Translations under genes and position numbers: made by a program
The notes under the pieces: generated by a model
Told to the model about the DNA's origin: nothing
Seen by the model: only the letters and a program-made list of their open reading frames with translations
Database searches by the model: none
Assembly (NCBI RefSeq): GCF_001642475.1
Contig: NW_019173937.1
Span: forward strand, 372,001-436,000
Source: Fonsecaea monophora
Taxonomy: Eukaryota; Ascomycota; Eurotiomycetes; Chaetothyriales; Herpotrichiellaceae
Length of the DNA: 64,000 bases
Direction: 5' to 3'
In this document: one piece after another, positions 54,586-64,000 of the stretch
Layout: each line of letters opens with the position of its first letter
Position numbering within the stretch: the stretch's first letter is position 1

Positions 54586-55281
54586 GCCTGCCTTCAACGG
54601 GATTGAGAGATTGTTGGTCACGTTGCATCAGGGGAATGATGGGCAGAAAGGTTTGGGATGGGTTGGTACCTGCACGTAGTGCTGCGCTAGCGACTAGGTG
54701 CTTGGCACTGACGCTTTAGTGAACTTTGAAGGCAATTCTGCCGGCTGCAAGCGAAAAAGTCAAAATCCCCAACATCAGCTTTTTCACTCACTCTCATCGA
54801 TCAATTTCTATTTTGTCTGGTGCCAGGAAGTTCGCCTAACGTATTCGCACAACGTGCTTGATGCGGTTTAGAATTGCCCGGCCCCTTGCTAACTTTAAAC
54901 TTTCCACCACCCTCAGCCAAGAATGCGCTGAAGCGAACCTCTTATGCCCACTCATTCCAAGATTGGCTCAAATGATTGGCTCGAACAATGTTCCTCTCTG
55001 GGAATAGTAGTAAAAGCCATTTTTCGTCTATACCTCTCTGGGCAGGTCGCGCGAGTGAGCCTCGCCGAATCGCAGTCAAAATGCAAAACGGGAAGAGGCG
55101 CGAGAGGCCTGGTACGGCGTGAAGGGAGACATCGTATTCGCGTTCATTATAGTAGGTGTTCCAGGTTTGTTTTCTCTCAGATCACTGGATATAAGTATGC
55201 TTGAAGATACTTTCTGCTGCCCAGATGCCTCGAGTTTCGTCTTCGATACACCATGCTCTGAGATAGACCTCACATCACACC
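54586..55281. other. Divergent intergenic region, ARV1 / DHA2 transporter
   Basis: 0.7 kb. Around 55119-55165 a protein-like stretch reads VKGDIVFAFIIVGVP and ends at a GTTTGT donor-like site. It could be an upstream exon adding a helix to the transporter, but no acceptor in phase with the ATG at 55282 was found. Confidence 0.35.
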
Positions 55282-57600
55282 ATGGTGTTCATATACACTT
55301 ATCGCAAAATCAGAGCCTATCGTGCTCGCAAAACCCTTGAAGCCCAAAGGCAAAACCAAACATCAACGACACTAAGCTCTTCCGATGGCTCTGCAATCCA
55401 GCCGACTAACCTCAAGTCTCCATCGAATGACCCCAAGAAGAAAAGGCCATGCCCGCAATGTGCTCAGGAAAAGAGCAAAGCCCGCAAATACAGATGGAAA
55501 CTTCTTTTCTGCCTGCTCCCGGCATTCTTCGTGGCCAGCCTAGACTTGACCATTGTTGCGACAGCATTACCACAAATAGCCTCTCATTTCGGTTAGCAAG
55601 GTCCCCTTTCTCCCGATTTCTTCATTGCAAGATGCTGATGGAAATGGCTGGCAGATAAATTTAACCAGCTGAATTGGATCGTTACCGCCTTTACTCTTAC
55701 ATCGACCGCCTTCATCCCCGTCTTTGGCCAATTAGCAGATACCTTTGGCCGTCATGCGACCCTACAATTCGCGGTGATCATCTTGACAATTGGGAGCGTT
55801 CTATGCGCTGCTGCCCCGAACTGGGCCGTCCTTCTCCTCGGTCGCGCATTGCAAGGCATTGGCACTGCAGGAGTTTCGAATGTCAGCATGATCGTTCTGG
55901 CGGATTCGGTGTCCTTGAAGGAGCAGGCTATCAACACAAGTATCTTCCAGTTGTTGAATGGAGTTGGCTACAGTATGTATAATACCCCTTGCTCCACGAC
56001 TGTGCCTCCGATTTGAGCCCCAAGAAATGTGCCCTTCGTAACCTGTCTGACCCCTCTCCTACCAGGCATTGGTCCCGTTATCGGCGGGTATCTGACAAAC
56101 ACGGACTGGCGGTACTGCTTTGTTTTGGGTGCGGGCATTGCCGTAATAAGCATTGTCACTCTCTTCATCCTTAGAAACGACCTTCGAAAAGGGAAAGTCT
56201 CAATCTCGCGCCCTTCACCAAATACCAGCCGCCTCCAAGCTCTAGCCGGCGGCCTTTCTACGCTCGACTTTGGTGGCATCATCCTCTTCATTTTCGGGGT
56301 CGGTCTCATCATCTTGGGAACCGCCTGGGGTGGTTCGACATACCCCTGGTCTTCCTCTGCGGTGCTGGCGCCGCTGATCATTGGCGCCGTTCTCATCGTA
56401 CTCTTCGTCTTCTATGAACTGCTCATTTCCTCTCCCACCAGCTTACTCTCGCGCCACCTACCCAAAGGCACAGTGCCGATGATCCCCTCCATTATCCTCT
56501 CCTCGAAGGACGTGGGTCTAGTCTGCTTCATCGCGTCCGGTACTGGCGCCGCTCTCTACAGCGTCTTCTACTTCATCGGCATCTATTTCACCCTGGTTGA
56601 AGGGTACGAAGCTTCTCACGCCGGCACTCAGCTCTTGTACTACGTCCCCGGAATCGGGGTCGGTGTGTACCTCGCGATATTCATCTGCAACGTATACCCA
56701 CGACAGACATTTCCGCCCCTCCTCATCGGCACTATCGTCGAAACCGCCGGGATCGCCGTGCTCGCTTACGCGGTGAAGGTCAAGCACGAGACCTTGGTCA
56801 ATGTCATGATGGGGATCGCTGGCGCGGGCACCGGCATGCGCTTCATGCCTTCAAACCTGCACCTCGCCGGTATGTTCCGTGACAGGTTAGCGCCGGTATA
56901 CTCGTTGCTGAGATTCGCACTGCCGTTCGGCGGCACCCTCGCCCTCACGATCATGGGCTCCGTGTTTCAGAACCAGATGAGTCTGTACTTTGGCTCCAAC
57001 GCCGTCAACTCCGGCAACAACAATGGAACAGACTCCACAGGAGGCTTCAACCTGCACAACCAAGCGTCACTCGACCTGGTCAAAAGCCTACCGCCGGAGG
57101 AGCAACAAGCTATCCGTTCGCAAGGCGCCACCGCGACCATGTGGGCATTCATTTCCATTCTGCCCATCCTAGGGTTGAGTCTAGTTGCCGGGTTGTTCTT
57201 GGGCAACGTGTGGATCTCGAAGAAGAAGAATGATAACAAGAAGAACAAGAATAACGTGGCTAGTGGTGACTCAGGAGACGCTGAAAAGGCTCAAGGTGAA
57301 AGCATCCAAGGCACCGAGGATGTGCGCGAGGACGGCTTATGTCACGAGCACGCTGCTGCTGCAGCCATAGCGGCAACCTCCATCGCAGATGGCTCACAGG
57401 CTCAGGTGGTTCAGGCCGCACAGAAAGAGAAGCAGAAAGAGGCGCAGAAGAACGAAGTCGAATACCTCCGCGAGGTATACCTGCTTGCGCTGCTGCGCGG
57501 CGACGTACGCAGGCTGAAGAGGAAGGGCGCCTCAGAAGAGGCTGACGTCGCAGGCCCGTCGATCATTATCGCCGCGACAGATACGGGTGGGAGGAAGTGA
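55282..57600 (+). CDS. MFS drug:H+ antiporter, DHA2 (14-helix) family
   Basis: Plasma-membrane efflux pump. Exons 55282-55591, 55655-55972 and 56066-57600; introns 63 and 93 nt; 720 residues. After a Lys-rich cytosolic N-terminus (with CPQC) the first helix is LFCLLPAFFVASLDLTIVAT, with motif D1-like LDLTIVATALPQ. Motif A is GQLADTFGRHATLQ and motif C is in GIGPVIGGYLTNTDWRYCF (NTDWRxxF is typical of DHA2). Hydrophobic helices continue to about residue 560. A long Asn/Lys-rich, Ala/Gln-rich and acidic C-terminal tail follows, ending LKRKGASEEADV. Substrates are unknown (toxins, azoles or metabolites). A start further upstream cannot be excluded. Confidence 0.92.
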
Positions 57601-57958
57601 ACAGCCTGAAGAGAGGAGACAACGTTAACATTGACACTGGATGAAAATGTGTAAAATAGCTGTTCGTGAGCGGGAATCGGTTTGGGTCTGGGTCTGGGTG
57701 TCGCATTGAATGGATGGAGCAATTACAGTACTAAATGTGGCTTAAATACGACTCTTTATATCTTTTCTGGAAGCATAGGTTCACGCGTTCATGAACGATA
57801 GCATGCCATACCATAGCATGGCTGTTGGGACCGATGAGGTTGGCTGGCCTGCGCGCCTTGGCATTTGGTATCCGTAGAGAATCTAGATTAGCTGTATATA
57901 TATCTGATCATATATACATTGCCAAAGTCTTCTGAAAGATGGTTCCTGTTTCACAAAT
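57601..57958. other. Convergent intergenic region
   Basis: 3' regions of the transporter and the N-acetylglutamate synthase gene. AT-rich (TATATATCTGATCATATATAC around 57895-57918). No gene. Confidence 0.5.
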
Positions 57959-59944
57959 CTAATCGGCAATCCTCTTCCCATCCGCCCAAGTGGGCTTCAC
58001 GGACCGACAGACACTCTCGTAATCGAGAAAGACGCGCGTCTTGTGGCCGTCGTCATCAAAAACGCCCGGCGTCGTCCAAAACATGGTCCAGTTGGTCTCG
58101 GGGATCTTCCACGTGCCCCTCGACCGTTCAAAGTACCACTTGTTGACAGGGTTATCCTTTCGACTGCGCCAGCACACGCCGTTGGGGAAGCACGTGCGCA
58201 CCATGGCATTGAACACAATGTCGGCAACGCCGCCTGCGCCTTGGGATTTCTTGAGGACCGCAAACTTGTCAAGATACGGCACTAGGCGGTCGGTGTCATC
58301 GTCAGAACAGCCCGGTGGGGTTTCCCACGTAAGGATCGCTCCGCCTTCGTATTCACCTGCAATGATCACGCCGGCGATCCGATCATTGACGCGCCTTAGA
58401 TATGCTTCCACGTCGAGCTTTCGATTGAACGAGTCGTCAATGAGGTATGTAAGACGATCCAAGTCGATCCTGGGATCGGTCAATTGTAGACGAGGCTTCG
58501 ACGTAGCAGTCCAAGTTTGTGCGTGAGGATTTGGCAAGATAGTGAGCGGCATACCCCGTTTCACAAAAGTCGAGGTCGTCACTGGTATTGAGGACGCATC
58601 GTGTGCCAGTCTGCTTGTAGGCAGCGATGATGAATATGCCGGCTTATCTGTCAAGAGGTTGTGGATTAAAGGGTTCTTTTGCCTCCTCGTCCCGACACCC
58701 GACCCTCTGGTGTCGTTCAACCTGGTACTGTTTGCAGCTTCAAGCGGCGTAGTCAGTAATCCGGACGAAGAAGGGGGAAGCATTTTCAAAGCGTCTCGAA
58801 ACAATTTCAGATTCGAGGCATGTTTCTGAGACACGTTTCCTTCAGTTGAGCTTCTCAGTTCTTCCTGCAAGGCGGCATATTCCTGCTCCAGGTTGATGAA
58901 CACATGCCGTTTGTCAATGGATTTTGTGCTTGGGATCGACCCAGTCTCATCGACAACGATAATTCTGTCCAAGGATATCTGCTTGCGCGCCGTCTCGAGC
59001 TGTTGGCCCTCTCGAGGGTTAGACTTGTATCCAGAAAGTTCTCTGGTCAAGGCCAGCACAGCTTCGTCGGCTGTGATCGATACAGCTTGTGACCATTCGG
59101 TGGAATAAGCTACTGGAAGGACGATAGGTATCCTCCCTCGCCTGAGAGGCCGGGTCAAAAGCTTTCGGAGGAAGACTTGTGGCCTGCCGTCAGCAGCGAA
59201 GCTCAAGACATTGTCAAGTATTCTCGCTCCCGAGAGATGGACCGAGTCAATGGCAGCCACAAGTTTGTCTGCAGCCTGGGCGAGAGTTGCTCGCGTCGCT
59301 TGCGGACTTTCTTGCTGGGGTTCCTCCAAGACAACACAGGGTGCCATGCTCAGGCGGGAAAGAGAAGACAAGGTCTGCGCAATGCCCTTTACTACCTCAT
59401 CAGCCATGGCATTAATGTTGCTGATCTTGACGAGGGCCACATGCAAGGTCTCCAGCTCTTCAAGTGTAGAGTGTTTCCCATTTTCATATTGCTTGAAGAC
59501 TGGACTTTCTTCAGAGGCTCTCGTTCGACCGAGCAGCTCTCCCGCGTTGACCTGTGGTTGTGATCTTGTTTGAGCATACTTCTGCTCCGGGGGTGCCTTC
59601 TCCGGGCTCTTAAGCCGGGATATATACGCCTTTGCATCTCTTTTGGTCGCTGCCGAGCTCAACAGGCTCGTGAAGAATTCTCTGTTTGCCAGACGCTGTT
59701 TGGCAGTGTCGGTAAAGGAGGCTTTCTGATCCCGCTCCAGGACATCTGGAACATTATGCGAAGCAGAGTCATCGGTCCGTGGTGCAGGTTGCGTAGAGTA
59801 GGAACGAGAGCTAGATCGGAGGAGGAGCGATGGGGAGCACGGGTGAGAGATGAGGTAGGCCCTCAAGGCCTCAGCAGCGACGTTTCTGCCAGGGAACGGT
59901 AAGGTGCAATGACTCCGAACTGAACTCAGGGCGGTGTGGTTCAT
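57959..59944 (-). CDS. arg2: Mitochondrial N-acetylglutamate synthase (arginine biosynthesis)
   Basis: Catalyses acetyl-CoA plus glutamate to N-acetylglutamate, the first step of ornithine and arginine synthesis, in mitochondria. Uninterrupted frame, 661 residues, normal for the fungal synthase. The N-terminus is a presumed transit peptide (AYLISHPCSPSLLLRSSSRS). The middle is an amino-acid-kinase-like regulatory region (KLVAAIDSVHLSGARILDNV). The C-terminal GNAT domain carries the signature VPYLDKFAVLKKSQGAGGVA, DIVFNAMVRTCFPNGVCWRS, then NPVNKWYFERSRGTWKIPET and NWTMFWTTPG. It is divergent from a dehydrogenase gene at 60759. The symbol follows the yeast name; Neurospora uses arg-14. Confidence 0.96.
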   Translation of the reverse strand: MNHTALSSVRSHCTLPFPGRNVAAEALRAYLISHPCSPSLLLRSSSRSYSTQPAPRTDDSASHNVPDVLERDQKASFTDTAKQRLANREFFTSLLSSAATKRDAKAYISRLKSPEKAPPEQKYAQTRSQPQVNAGELLGRTRASEESPVFKQYENGKHSTLEELETLHVALVKISNINAMADEVVKGIAQTLSSLSRLSMAPCVVLEEPQQESPQATRATLAQAADKLVAAIDSVHLSGARILDNVLSFAADGRPQVFLRKLLTRPLRRGRIPIVLPVAYSTEWSQAVSITADEAVLALTRELSGYKSNPREGQQLETARKQISLDRIIVVDETGSIPSTKSIDKRHVFINLEQEYAALQEELRSSTEGNVSQKHASNLKLFRDALKMLPPSSSGLLTTPLEAANSTRLNDTRGSGVGTRRQKNPLIHNLLTDKPAYSSSLPTSRLAHDASSIPVTTSTFVKRGMPLTILPNPHAQTWTATSKPRLQLTDPRIDLDRLTYLIDDSFNRKLDVEAYLRRVNDRIAGVIIAGEYEGGAILTWETPPGCSDDDTDRLVPYLDKFAVLKKSQGAGGVADIVFNAMVRTCFPNGVCWRSRKDNPVNKWYFERSRGTWKIPETNWTMFWTTPGVFDDDGHKTRVFLDYESVCRSVKPTWADGKRIAD

Positions 59945-60758
59945 GTTTTCACAGGACGGTCAACAAGAATGAGGCACCAAAAGACCAAACAAGTGCATGA
60001 GAACGTCACCTAGGGAGATATGCTGCCACAGGGCATAGATCAAGCCACCCTGCGCAGATTTTCATCACGCATCTATTCATGGATCGAGGGAAAATTTGTG
60101 ACGCTGCTGGTACGAGAAAAGCAAAGATACTGCCGCATTGAGCATTGAGCCAACCGAAGGCCTTCACCGCCCTGACAAGCTGCAAATATGAATGGTCGGT
60201 CGCCTGAACCTACCCCTCGGTGCAGCCACAGAGCCACACTGGCTTCTGGTGGGCTTCTTTCTCCAACATTTCCCTTTTTCTCCCTGCGCTCCATGCCTCG
60301 ACGCGTACGTACGCACCCTTTCTCATGCCTCTAGGGGATGGAAAGATAGGTTCTGTTTGCCCATATATCATCGCAAATGCCTATCAGATTATGTCTGCAC
60401 ACCGGGAACCCGTGTTTTTCCGATGCTCAGAAGAAACCCAGCCTGATTTACGCGCTGTGCGAACCACTCGACGCGGTGGTTGAACTTTTGTCAGCCTCCG
60501 GAAAGTCTCCGCATGTTCCAGGTACGATTTACGACGACCCTCGTCATGAGGGACAACGGAGAGAAACGGCAAAGGCTGGCTTCTTGTACGGTCCGTGTCA
60601 GTTGGGGTAGGTCTTAAAGATATAAATGCGAACGAATCCCTATTGATAGCAGGTGAATGAAATACGTCGAGGACGTCTAAGCACACTCCGTTGCCCACTC
60701 AAAGCCCCTCACTCCTTGTGCACTCCAGCTCCAATTCCACGTTGATCATTTCGACAAG
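59945..60758. promoter_or_regulatory. Divergent intergenic region, NAGS / dehydrogenase
   Basis: 0.8 kb between opposite start codons. No gene recognised; no TGACTC (Gcn4/CpcA) box was noticed in a direct reading. Confidence 0.35.
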
Positions 60759-61731
60759 ATGGCGCCTCAATTGGCCTGGCTAGGTCTGGGAAATATGGGC
60801 AGGGTCAGTGTAACTAGCTCAACGACCTGCCATACAAGACACTAACTCCCAAATCAAGGGCATGTGCAAGAACTTGGTAGAGAAAGGGAACCTGGCCAAA
60901 CCTCTGATCATTTTCAACCGCACCCCGCAACGAGCGCATGACCTCGCCGCAAAAATAGGACACGCAACCGTCGCTTCCTCCGTACAAGACGCCTCCTCAA
61001 AAGCAGACATTATATTCTATTGTCTGGGCGACGACCCAGCCGTGCTCTCGACGCTTGAAGAGGTCCTCAAACCCGACGTCACGGGCAAGCTGATTGTGGA
61101 CTGCAGCACGGTTCACCCCGAGACCACAGCCAAGGAAGCAAAAATGGTTGAAGAAAAGGGAGCCAGCTTCGTGGCGTGTCCCGTGTTTGGTGCTCCAGCC
61201 ATGGCCGACGCTGGCCTATTGATATGTGTTCCGGCAGGAAAACCTGAAGCGGTGCAAAGGATGCTTCCATACTGCAAGGGGGTGATGGGCCGGGCCAATG
61301 TTGATTTCTCGGGTCAAGAGCCAAGCAAGGCGACACTCCTGAAGATCATTGGCAACACGTTTGTGTTGGGCATGGTCAACGCCTTGTCCGAGGGACATGT
61401 CCTGGCCGAGAAATCGGGTTTAGGTGTCGATGAGCTCCACAAATTCATCGAGGTCATGTTCCCGGGGCCATACACGGGCTACTCGAGCAGAATGACAACC
61501 GGTGACTATTACAAGCGCGAAGAGCCGCTGTTCGCGGTGGACCTGGCACGAAAAGACGCAAGGCATGCCATGGATTTGGCCAAGAAAAGCGGGTGTCGGA
61601 TGCGACAAGTCGAAGTTGGAGACGAGTATTTGAAGACAGTCAAGGCGACGGTAGGTGAAAAGGGCGACATTGCTGGTATCTATGGCGCGGCGAGGTTGCA
61701 AGGGGGATTGAAGTTTGAGAACCAAGACTAG
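60759..61731 (+). CDS. 3-hydroxyisobutyrate-dehydrogenase-like NAD(P) enzyme
   Basis: Beta-hydroxyacid dehydrogenase family (6PGDH NAD-binding fold). Exon 1 (60759-60803) encodes MAPQLAWLGLGNMGR, a 55-nt intron with GTCAGT donor follows, and exon 2 is 60859-61731; 305 residues. The Rossmann GLGNMG motif spans the start; IFYCLGDDP, IVDCSTVHPETT and CPVFGAPAMADAG are the conserved substrate-binding regions. Lys177 in ATLLKIIGNTFVLG is the expected catalytic lysine with the following Asn. No mitochondrial presequence, so a cytosolic glyoxylate/succinic-semialdehyde-reductase-like role is as likely as valine catabolism. The very short first exon is required for the nucleotide-binding motif. Confidence 0.93.
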
Positions 61732-62881
61732 TTTGAGGGTACTAAGAGAGGGAGGTATCTGCGCATTAGGGAAGGTCTGTATAGCAAGCTACTTCTGCAG
61801 GCAGGGAACTAGCTCCTACAGGACACGCAGTTGATCGGCATCAGAGATGCAACTAGTCGTGGTGCGCAGTCCTGCAAAGTACGAAAAGTGCAGTTTCCAT
61901 GGCATTGCATCACATTGCGCTGCGCTGCATCTCAACGTATCACGGCGCAATGGCGTGTTTCACAACATCAACTCCGCACAACTCTGCATCCAATGCTTTC
62001 TAGGCGCTTGCAGCCATTTCTCTTGGTGTGTTTTTGACGACTACGTTGTACCTAACTACCTCTAACTTGTACACCTTGAAATGGTCGAAATGTTGAGGGT
62101 AGGAGAAGATGAAGCGAGGAAAATCCACCTTCTCCTTCTCCTTGACTGCGGGATGTTATTGTGTATGTGTCAGGAGACATTCCTGCCAGCAAAAGATATA
62201 CGAGTACTTCTATCTATTACTTGTCCTTGTAGTTGTATACTGATGGAGTGACAGTCACAACCTACGAAGTGGCACTGTGGTGTGTTACACTTCTCCCACG
62301 TTCCGCAGCCGATTCGTCCATCCGGCTCGCTTAAAGATAGCGTCGACTATTCTCTCCCTTGACCTACCGAGTGCAGAACTTTCAGTTACAGTTCCGCCTA
62401 GAAGAGGATGGATCGAGACCTATTTGGACGGCTGGGCAAAGACACCATGGGGAGTGGCTATGCTTAACATCCCTAATTGGAACAGCCATGCGAGAGTCCC
62501 CTCTACTCAAAACTCCCCGCGTGGTCGTCTTCCCTTTTTCTCGATACTCCAGCCGAAGCGAGGAGCTAAAGACGGGTTTCATCAATAATGGCTCAAGCCC
62601 TTTTCTCCCTCTTGGTACCTGAGTGTCGACTTCTTGTGACGCACATCCTTCAACTCTATCGTTCTTGTCATGGCTGTGCCCGAATCCCCGTATTTGGGTT
62701 TGGAAACTCCCATACCTGTAAACTTTTATTGAGGCAGAAGGTAGGTCACATCTCTATATATGGCTGATTCGAGACACGGTCCGAATCTCTAGAGAATCTT
62801 TTTCCAAACACCTACAAGCACAGTCTCTCTGAGAACATACCAAACAATTCACTAGTACAGATCAACCCAAGCGGGAAAACC
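61732..62881. other. Intergenic, nothing recognised
   Basis: 1.15 kb between two plus-strand genes. Short frames at 62277-62622 have no domains. The leader of the monooxygenase gene is presumably at about 62750-62881. Confidence 0.45.
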
Positions 62882-64000
62882 ATGAAAGTCATCATCGTTG
62901 GAAGTGGGCTGGCAGGACCAGCAATGGCTCTTGCGCTCAAACGACACAACATATCCTGCAAAGTTTTTGATTTGCGCGACGAGGCTGCATTTGACGGTGG
63001 CTTCGTGGCCCTGGCGCCCAATGCGCTCCGCGCCCTCGACCGGATCGGAGTGTACGACCGAATCAGGACTCAGGGCTGGAACTATGAGGAGTTCCGCTTC
63101 CTGTCGTCCAGGAACCTGAGCCGCATCGGCACGGTGCTGAACGGCAGCCAGAGCCGATACGGGTACAAGGCGCTGCGTGTGTCCCGGGGCATCGTGCGGC
63201 AGACGCTGATGGACGTTCTTCGCGAGCGCGACATTGAGCTACACCTCAACGCCCGATGCGTGCAGATTCAAGAGACGGATCACGCGACCGTCATTGTCAC
63301 GTTTGCCGACGGACGCACCGAAGAGGCCGACTTCCTGATCGGCGCCGACGGCATCCATTCGCGCGTCCGCACGTACGTCGCGCCCGACGCCGTGCCCACG
63401 TTCAGCGGCCAGATCGGCGTCGGCGGGTCGCTTCCCAAGGCCAAGCTGCTGATGCGGCCTGGCGAGGACATGTACATGCCGTGCTTGATCCTGGGAAAGT
63501 TGAACTCGTTCATGTTCATGCCAACGTCCTACACGGGGGATCGGGTGAGCTGTTTCGCGACGGTCGAGGCCAAGGATCGGAGTCGCGAGGAGTGGGCGAA
63601 GCTGCAAAATGACCATACCGCGCTGTACAAGATGCTGCAGTCGCACCATGAGAACGAGACGTGGCCCGAGATTGTCCGCGTCGCCTCGCAAGGTGTCGAG
63701 CTGTCCTCGCTCTCACTGTGGCCGTGAGTGAACTCCGCCTCTTCTCTCTCAACGTGTCAATCTTTGCGAGAAATACTGACGTATCGTGTGGGAAAACAGG
63801 TACTACAAACTCCCCGAGCTCACTTCCTGGACCAGCACCTCCGGCCGAGTCATCATAATCGGCGACGCCGCCCACGCCATGCCCCCCACCGGCGGACAAG
63901 GCGCCGCAATGGCATTCGAAGACGCCCTGACCCTCGCCGACACTCTCTCCCTACTAAATAAATCCGAACCACGCGACCAAGGCAATCACCACCTCGACCT
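62882..64000 (+). CDS. FAD-dependent monooxygenase, 3' truncated by window end
   Basis: PHBH-type flavin hydroxylase, probably salicylate-hydroxylase-like or a secondary-metabolism enzyme. Exon 1 62882-63723, 76-nt intron (GTGAGT...AACAG, 63724-63799), exon 2 from 63800 runs off the end. The N-terminal dinucleotide-binding motif is VIIVGSGLAGPAMALAL. ADFLIGADGIHSRVR carries the DG motif, and IIIGDAAHAMPPTGGQGAAM, in exon 2, is the GD motif that contacts FAD ribityl. The start ATG follows a short leader. At least 347 residues are seen and the C-terminal part is missing. The substrate cannot be inferred. Confidence 0.92.

Overview
The window is nuclear DNA of a filamentous ascomycete (Pezizomycotina). 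The evidence is dense genes on both strands, many introns of 45-130 nt with GT..AG ends and CTNAC-like branch sites, several Zn(II)2Cys6 regulators, and a HacA-type bZIP gene with a 20-nt Ire1-type intron. A Eurotiomycete is a reasonable guess, but nothing here fixes the order. All exon coordinates were derived by hand from splice consensus, reading-frame continuity and protein-family expectation.

Left part (1-18 kb): the 3' end of an unrecognised gene, a large War1/PrtT-like Zn2Cys6 regulator, a convergent gap with microsatellites and an E-box-like repeat, and the Golgi protein GOT1 with very small exons. Next comes what looks like part of a tyrosine-degradation locus: a Zn2Cys6 regulator, 4-hydroxyphenylpyruvate dioxygenase, and a divergent TTC36-like TPR protein. 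DID2/CHMP1 (ESCRT-III) follows, then an amidase-signature hydrolase divergent from a third Zn2Cys6 regulator.

Middle (19-43 kb): a serine carboxypeptidase with altered substrate-binding residues; an 841-residue alpha-oxoamine synthase made of an active domain fused to a degenerate one; degraded coding sequence; a DUF5519 (luciferase-domain) protein; and a 2.5-kb stretch hiding two small spliced genes. Then come a vacuolar Ca2+/H+ exchanger with a probable 3-nt exon, a canonical serine carboxypeptidase, mitochondrial succinyl-CoA:3-ketoacid CoA transferase, and a TauD/TfdA dioxygenase divergent from a Dal5-family transporter (possible organosulfur use).

Right part (43-64 kb): mostly housekeeping genes. 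These are actin-related protein Arp9, a CCCH/RBR ubiquitin ligase interrupted by an in-frame TAA, the unfolded-protein-response factor HacA, the COMPASS subunit Bre2/Ash2 with a frame break, ARV1, a DHA2 drug transporter, N-acetylglutamate synthase, a 3-hydroxyisobutyrate-dehydrogenase-like enzyme, and the 5' part of a FAD monooxygenase that runs off the end.

I saw no complete transposon, rRNA, tRNA or CRISPR array. The most interesting items are the HPPD/TTC36-like/regulator cluster, the fused oxoamine synthase, the 3-nt exon, the Ire1 intron, the interrupted CCCH-RBR gene, and the hidden small genes at 28-29 kb.
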